Source: Leptospira congkakensis (lineage in GTDB: Bacteria > Spirochaetota > Leptospiria > Leptospirales > Leptospiraceae). Taken from it: a stretch of DNA of 64,000 bases. The DNA is taken from contig NZ_RQGQ01000020.1 of assembly GCF_004770265.1 (NCBI RefSeq), forward strand, positions 1-64,000, given 5' to 3'. The notes under the pieces were generated by a model. That model saw nothing but the letters and a program-made list of their open reading frames with translations, was not told the origin of the DNA and did no database searches. Positions 62,959 to 64,000 of the stretch are shown here, in pieces. The position numbers were made by a program, and so were the translations under genes. Position 1 is the stretch's first letter, and every line of letters starts with the position of its first letter.

Positions 62959-62996
62959 AGTTGCTATATACAACTATATGGTTGCTATCTGCAACT
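62959..62996. promoter_or_regulatory. Tandem 17-bp palindromic operators between hydrolase and marR genes
   Basis: AGTTGCTATATACAACT (62959-62975) and GGTTGCTATCTGCAACT (62980-62996) are near-copies, each an inverted repeat with GTTG/CAAC arms. Their starts are 21 bp apart, two helical turns, so two dimers would bind on one face. The region overlaps likely promoter elements of the hydrolase gene (TATATT, TTGTAT on the minus strand). The shape fits MarR-family operators. Confidence 0.7.
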
Positions 62997-63039
62997 AAAA
63001 AAGACTTGAAGGTTTCTAAAAAACAATTGGACTGGTGTA

Positions 63040-63492
63040 GTGAAAGGGAACGGGATAACGAATTACCTCGGGATTTATATGAGCGAAACTTTGCTTCTGA
63101 TGAGGCGGTTTCTTGCGGATGAATTTTCAAAAAACAAAATCGGGATCCGGTTTGAGGAATGGATGCAAATTCTCCCTTTGGTAGAGTCAGAAAGTTTAAA
63201 CCAAAAAGTTTTAAGTGAACGTTTGGTAAAAGACAAAACCACTGTTTCCCGACTTGTGGATGGTTGGGTGAAAAAATCATGGGTGAAACGAGAAGTTTCT
63301 CCACAAGACAAACGAAATTATGTTTTACGACTTACCAAAAAAGGAAAAGAAATTTGGGAAAAGGGACTTCCTATTGTCACCGCGGCTGATCTTGTGTTTA
63401 GAAAGGATTTAACAGAGGCAGATGAAAAGGAACTTTATTTGCTTCTTTTTAAAATCCAATCCTCTGTGCAGCTGAATGGGAATGGAAAATAA
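63040..63492 (+). CDS. MarR-family transcriptional regulator
   Basis: A 150-residue winged-helix repressor. The core has LNQKVLSERLVKDKTTVSRLVDGWVKKSWVKRE with the recognition helix in TTVSRLVDG and the wing in SPQDKRNYVLRLTKKGKE. Start GTG 63040 keeps the whole N-terminal dimerisation helix; ATG 63079 would cut it. It is divergent from the hydrolase and probably represses both through the tandem palindromes. Its ligand is unknown. Confidence 0.82.
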   Translation: MKGNGITNYLGIYMSETLLLMRRFLADEFSKNKIGIRFEEWMQILPLVESESLNQKVLSERLVKDKTTVSRLVDGWVKKSWVKREVSPQDKRNYVLRLTKKGKEIWEKGLPIVTAADLVFRKDLTEADEKELYLLLFKIQSSVQLNGNGK

Positions 63493-63503
63493 AATTAGGT
63501 AAG

Positions 63504-64000
63504 TTAAGAAACTTCTGCAAAGAAAAAACGATCTTTTTTAGAACTGTCTAAAATCCTTTTTGTAGAAACAAATCCTAAACCTCTCGCGATCTCTTCCAAA
63601 TCATCCATATACAAAGGATGGGTTTCCATCATTAGTTTTCCACCCGGAAGTAGTCTCGATTTAACAGCAGATAACAATCGTTTGTGGAATTCTTTGAAAT
63701 CAGAAACAAATAAGGCCATATGTGGTTCATAGTCTAAAACATCCGGCATTATTTCCGGTTTTTCTGATTCTGGGATATAAGGAGGATTAGAAACAATCAA
63801 ATCAAATTGTAATTCTTTAGGAAGAGATGAGTCCAAATCAGAAACATAAAAATTGGTTCTGTCTTTGAGGTTGTATTTTTCTGCATTTCGGCGGCTCACA
63901 TCGATTGCTTTTTCAGATAAGTCTGAGAGGGTCACAACGCTCGATGGTAGAAGCTGTGTTAGGCTAAGGCCAATACATCCACTTCCCGAACAAAGATCCC
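63504..64000 (-). CDS. prmC: Release factor glutamine methyltransferase (partial)
   Basis: The C-terminal part of PrmC/HemK; the frame stays open to the window's right edge, so the start lies outside. Marks on the minus strand: the SAM-binding DLCSGSGCIGLSL just inside the edge and the catalytic SNPPYIPESE. It methylates the GGQ glutamine of peptide release factors. The frame could also be read from GTG 63935, but that would cut away the SAM motif. Confidence 0.85.
   Translation of the reverse strand, partial: DLCSGSGCIGLSLTQLLPSSVVTLSDLSEKAIDVSRRNAEKYNLKDRTNFYVSDLDSSLPKELQFDLIVSNPPYIPESEKPEIMPDVLDYEPHMALFVSDFKEFHKRLLSAVKSRLLPGGKLMMETHPLYMDDLEEIARGLGFVSTKRILDSSKKDRFFFAEVS

Noticed and set aside
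1..64000. Prophage, insertion sequence, CRISPR array, rRNA or tRNA
   Set aside because: No transposase, integrase, phage structural gene, regularly spaced repeats or tRNA cloverleaf was recognised by eye on either strand. A covariance-model scan would be needed to be certain about tRNAs.

Overview
This 64 kb window looks like chromosomal DNA of a spirochaete of the genus Leptospira, more likely a saprophyte-type or environmental species than a pathogen. That reading rests on the low-GC AT-rich spacers, frequent TTG starts, many lipoproteins with loose spirochaetal lipoboxes (hydrophobic run, then a small or polar residue, then Cys), a 7TMR-DISM sensor, class III cyclases and HD-GYP-like proteins, and PrmA, RsmA, ComEC, EtfAB and acyl-CoA dehydrogenases in a Leptospira-like mix. 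I saw no rRNA, tRNA, CRISPR array, prophage or insertion sequence. The last gene (prmC) runs off the right edge.

Layout. 1-2.4 kb: two small unknown genes, then an ECF sigma factor coupled to a ClpP-like protease; a 117-bp repeat lies on each side of this pair. 2.4-6.3 kb: a secreted CAP protein, a TauE/SafE transporter with an extra C-terminal domain, and a divergent pair (YndJ-like membrane protein and CrtA-like protein). 6.3-11.7 kb: a complete heavy-metal-type RND efflux operon (adaptor, pump, outer-membrane channel). 11.8-18.5 kb: a run of eight putative lipoproteins, including a seven-bladed beta-propeller and a tandemly duplicated pair. 18.6-23 kb: PhoD-like phosphatase, TetR regulator, DUF4349 lipoprotein and a D-aminoacylase-type amidohydrolase whose promoter carries two palindromes. 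23-26.5 kb: CBS protein, sodium:solute symporter and a short LeuA-type synthase preceded by a leucine-rich leader peptide and terminator.

26.6-31.8 kb: a fatty-acid operon (acyl-CoA synthetase, acyl-CoA dehydrogenase, a HisKA_2 histidine kinase, MaoC hydratase). 31.7-38.7 kb: DUF1292 and HNH proteins, an acyltransferase, an amine oxidase, a 7TMR-DISM/PAS/ATPase sensor, PrmA and a cupin-type XRE regulator. 38.7-48.8 kb: a mostly minus-strand housekeeping block (RsmI-like methylase, HAD phosphatase, M23 peptidase, AGMO-like hydroxylase, RsmA, ComEC, TrpS, a large unknown protein, LolA-like protein). 48.8-64 kb: EtfA/EtfB, a UbiA-like protein, an adenylate cyclase, a degenerate HD-GYP-like protein, a second acyl-CoA dehydrogenase, a CrtISO-like oxidoreductase, homoserine kinase, a DsbA-like protein, malate dehydrogenase, and a hydrolase/MarR divergent pair with tandem operators, then PrmC.

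How the genes fit together: the two acyl-CoA dehydrogenases, acyl-CoA synthetase, MaoC and EtfAB form a fatty-acid oxidation theme, with EtfAB taking electrons from the dehydrogenases. LeuA and ThrB are amino-acid biosynthesis. PrmA, PrmC, RsmA and the RsmI-like enzyme modify the translation apparatus. The best novelty candidates are the leucine attenuator in front of leuA, the repeat-flanked sigma/clpP module, the double-palindrome promoter of the amidohydrolase, the tandem MarR operators and the Cys-clasped beta-propeller lipoprotein. All calls come from reading sequence alone; no database search was run.
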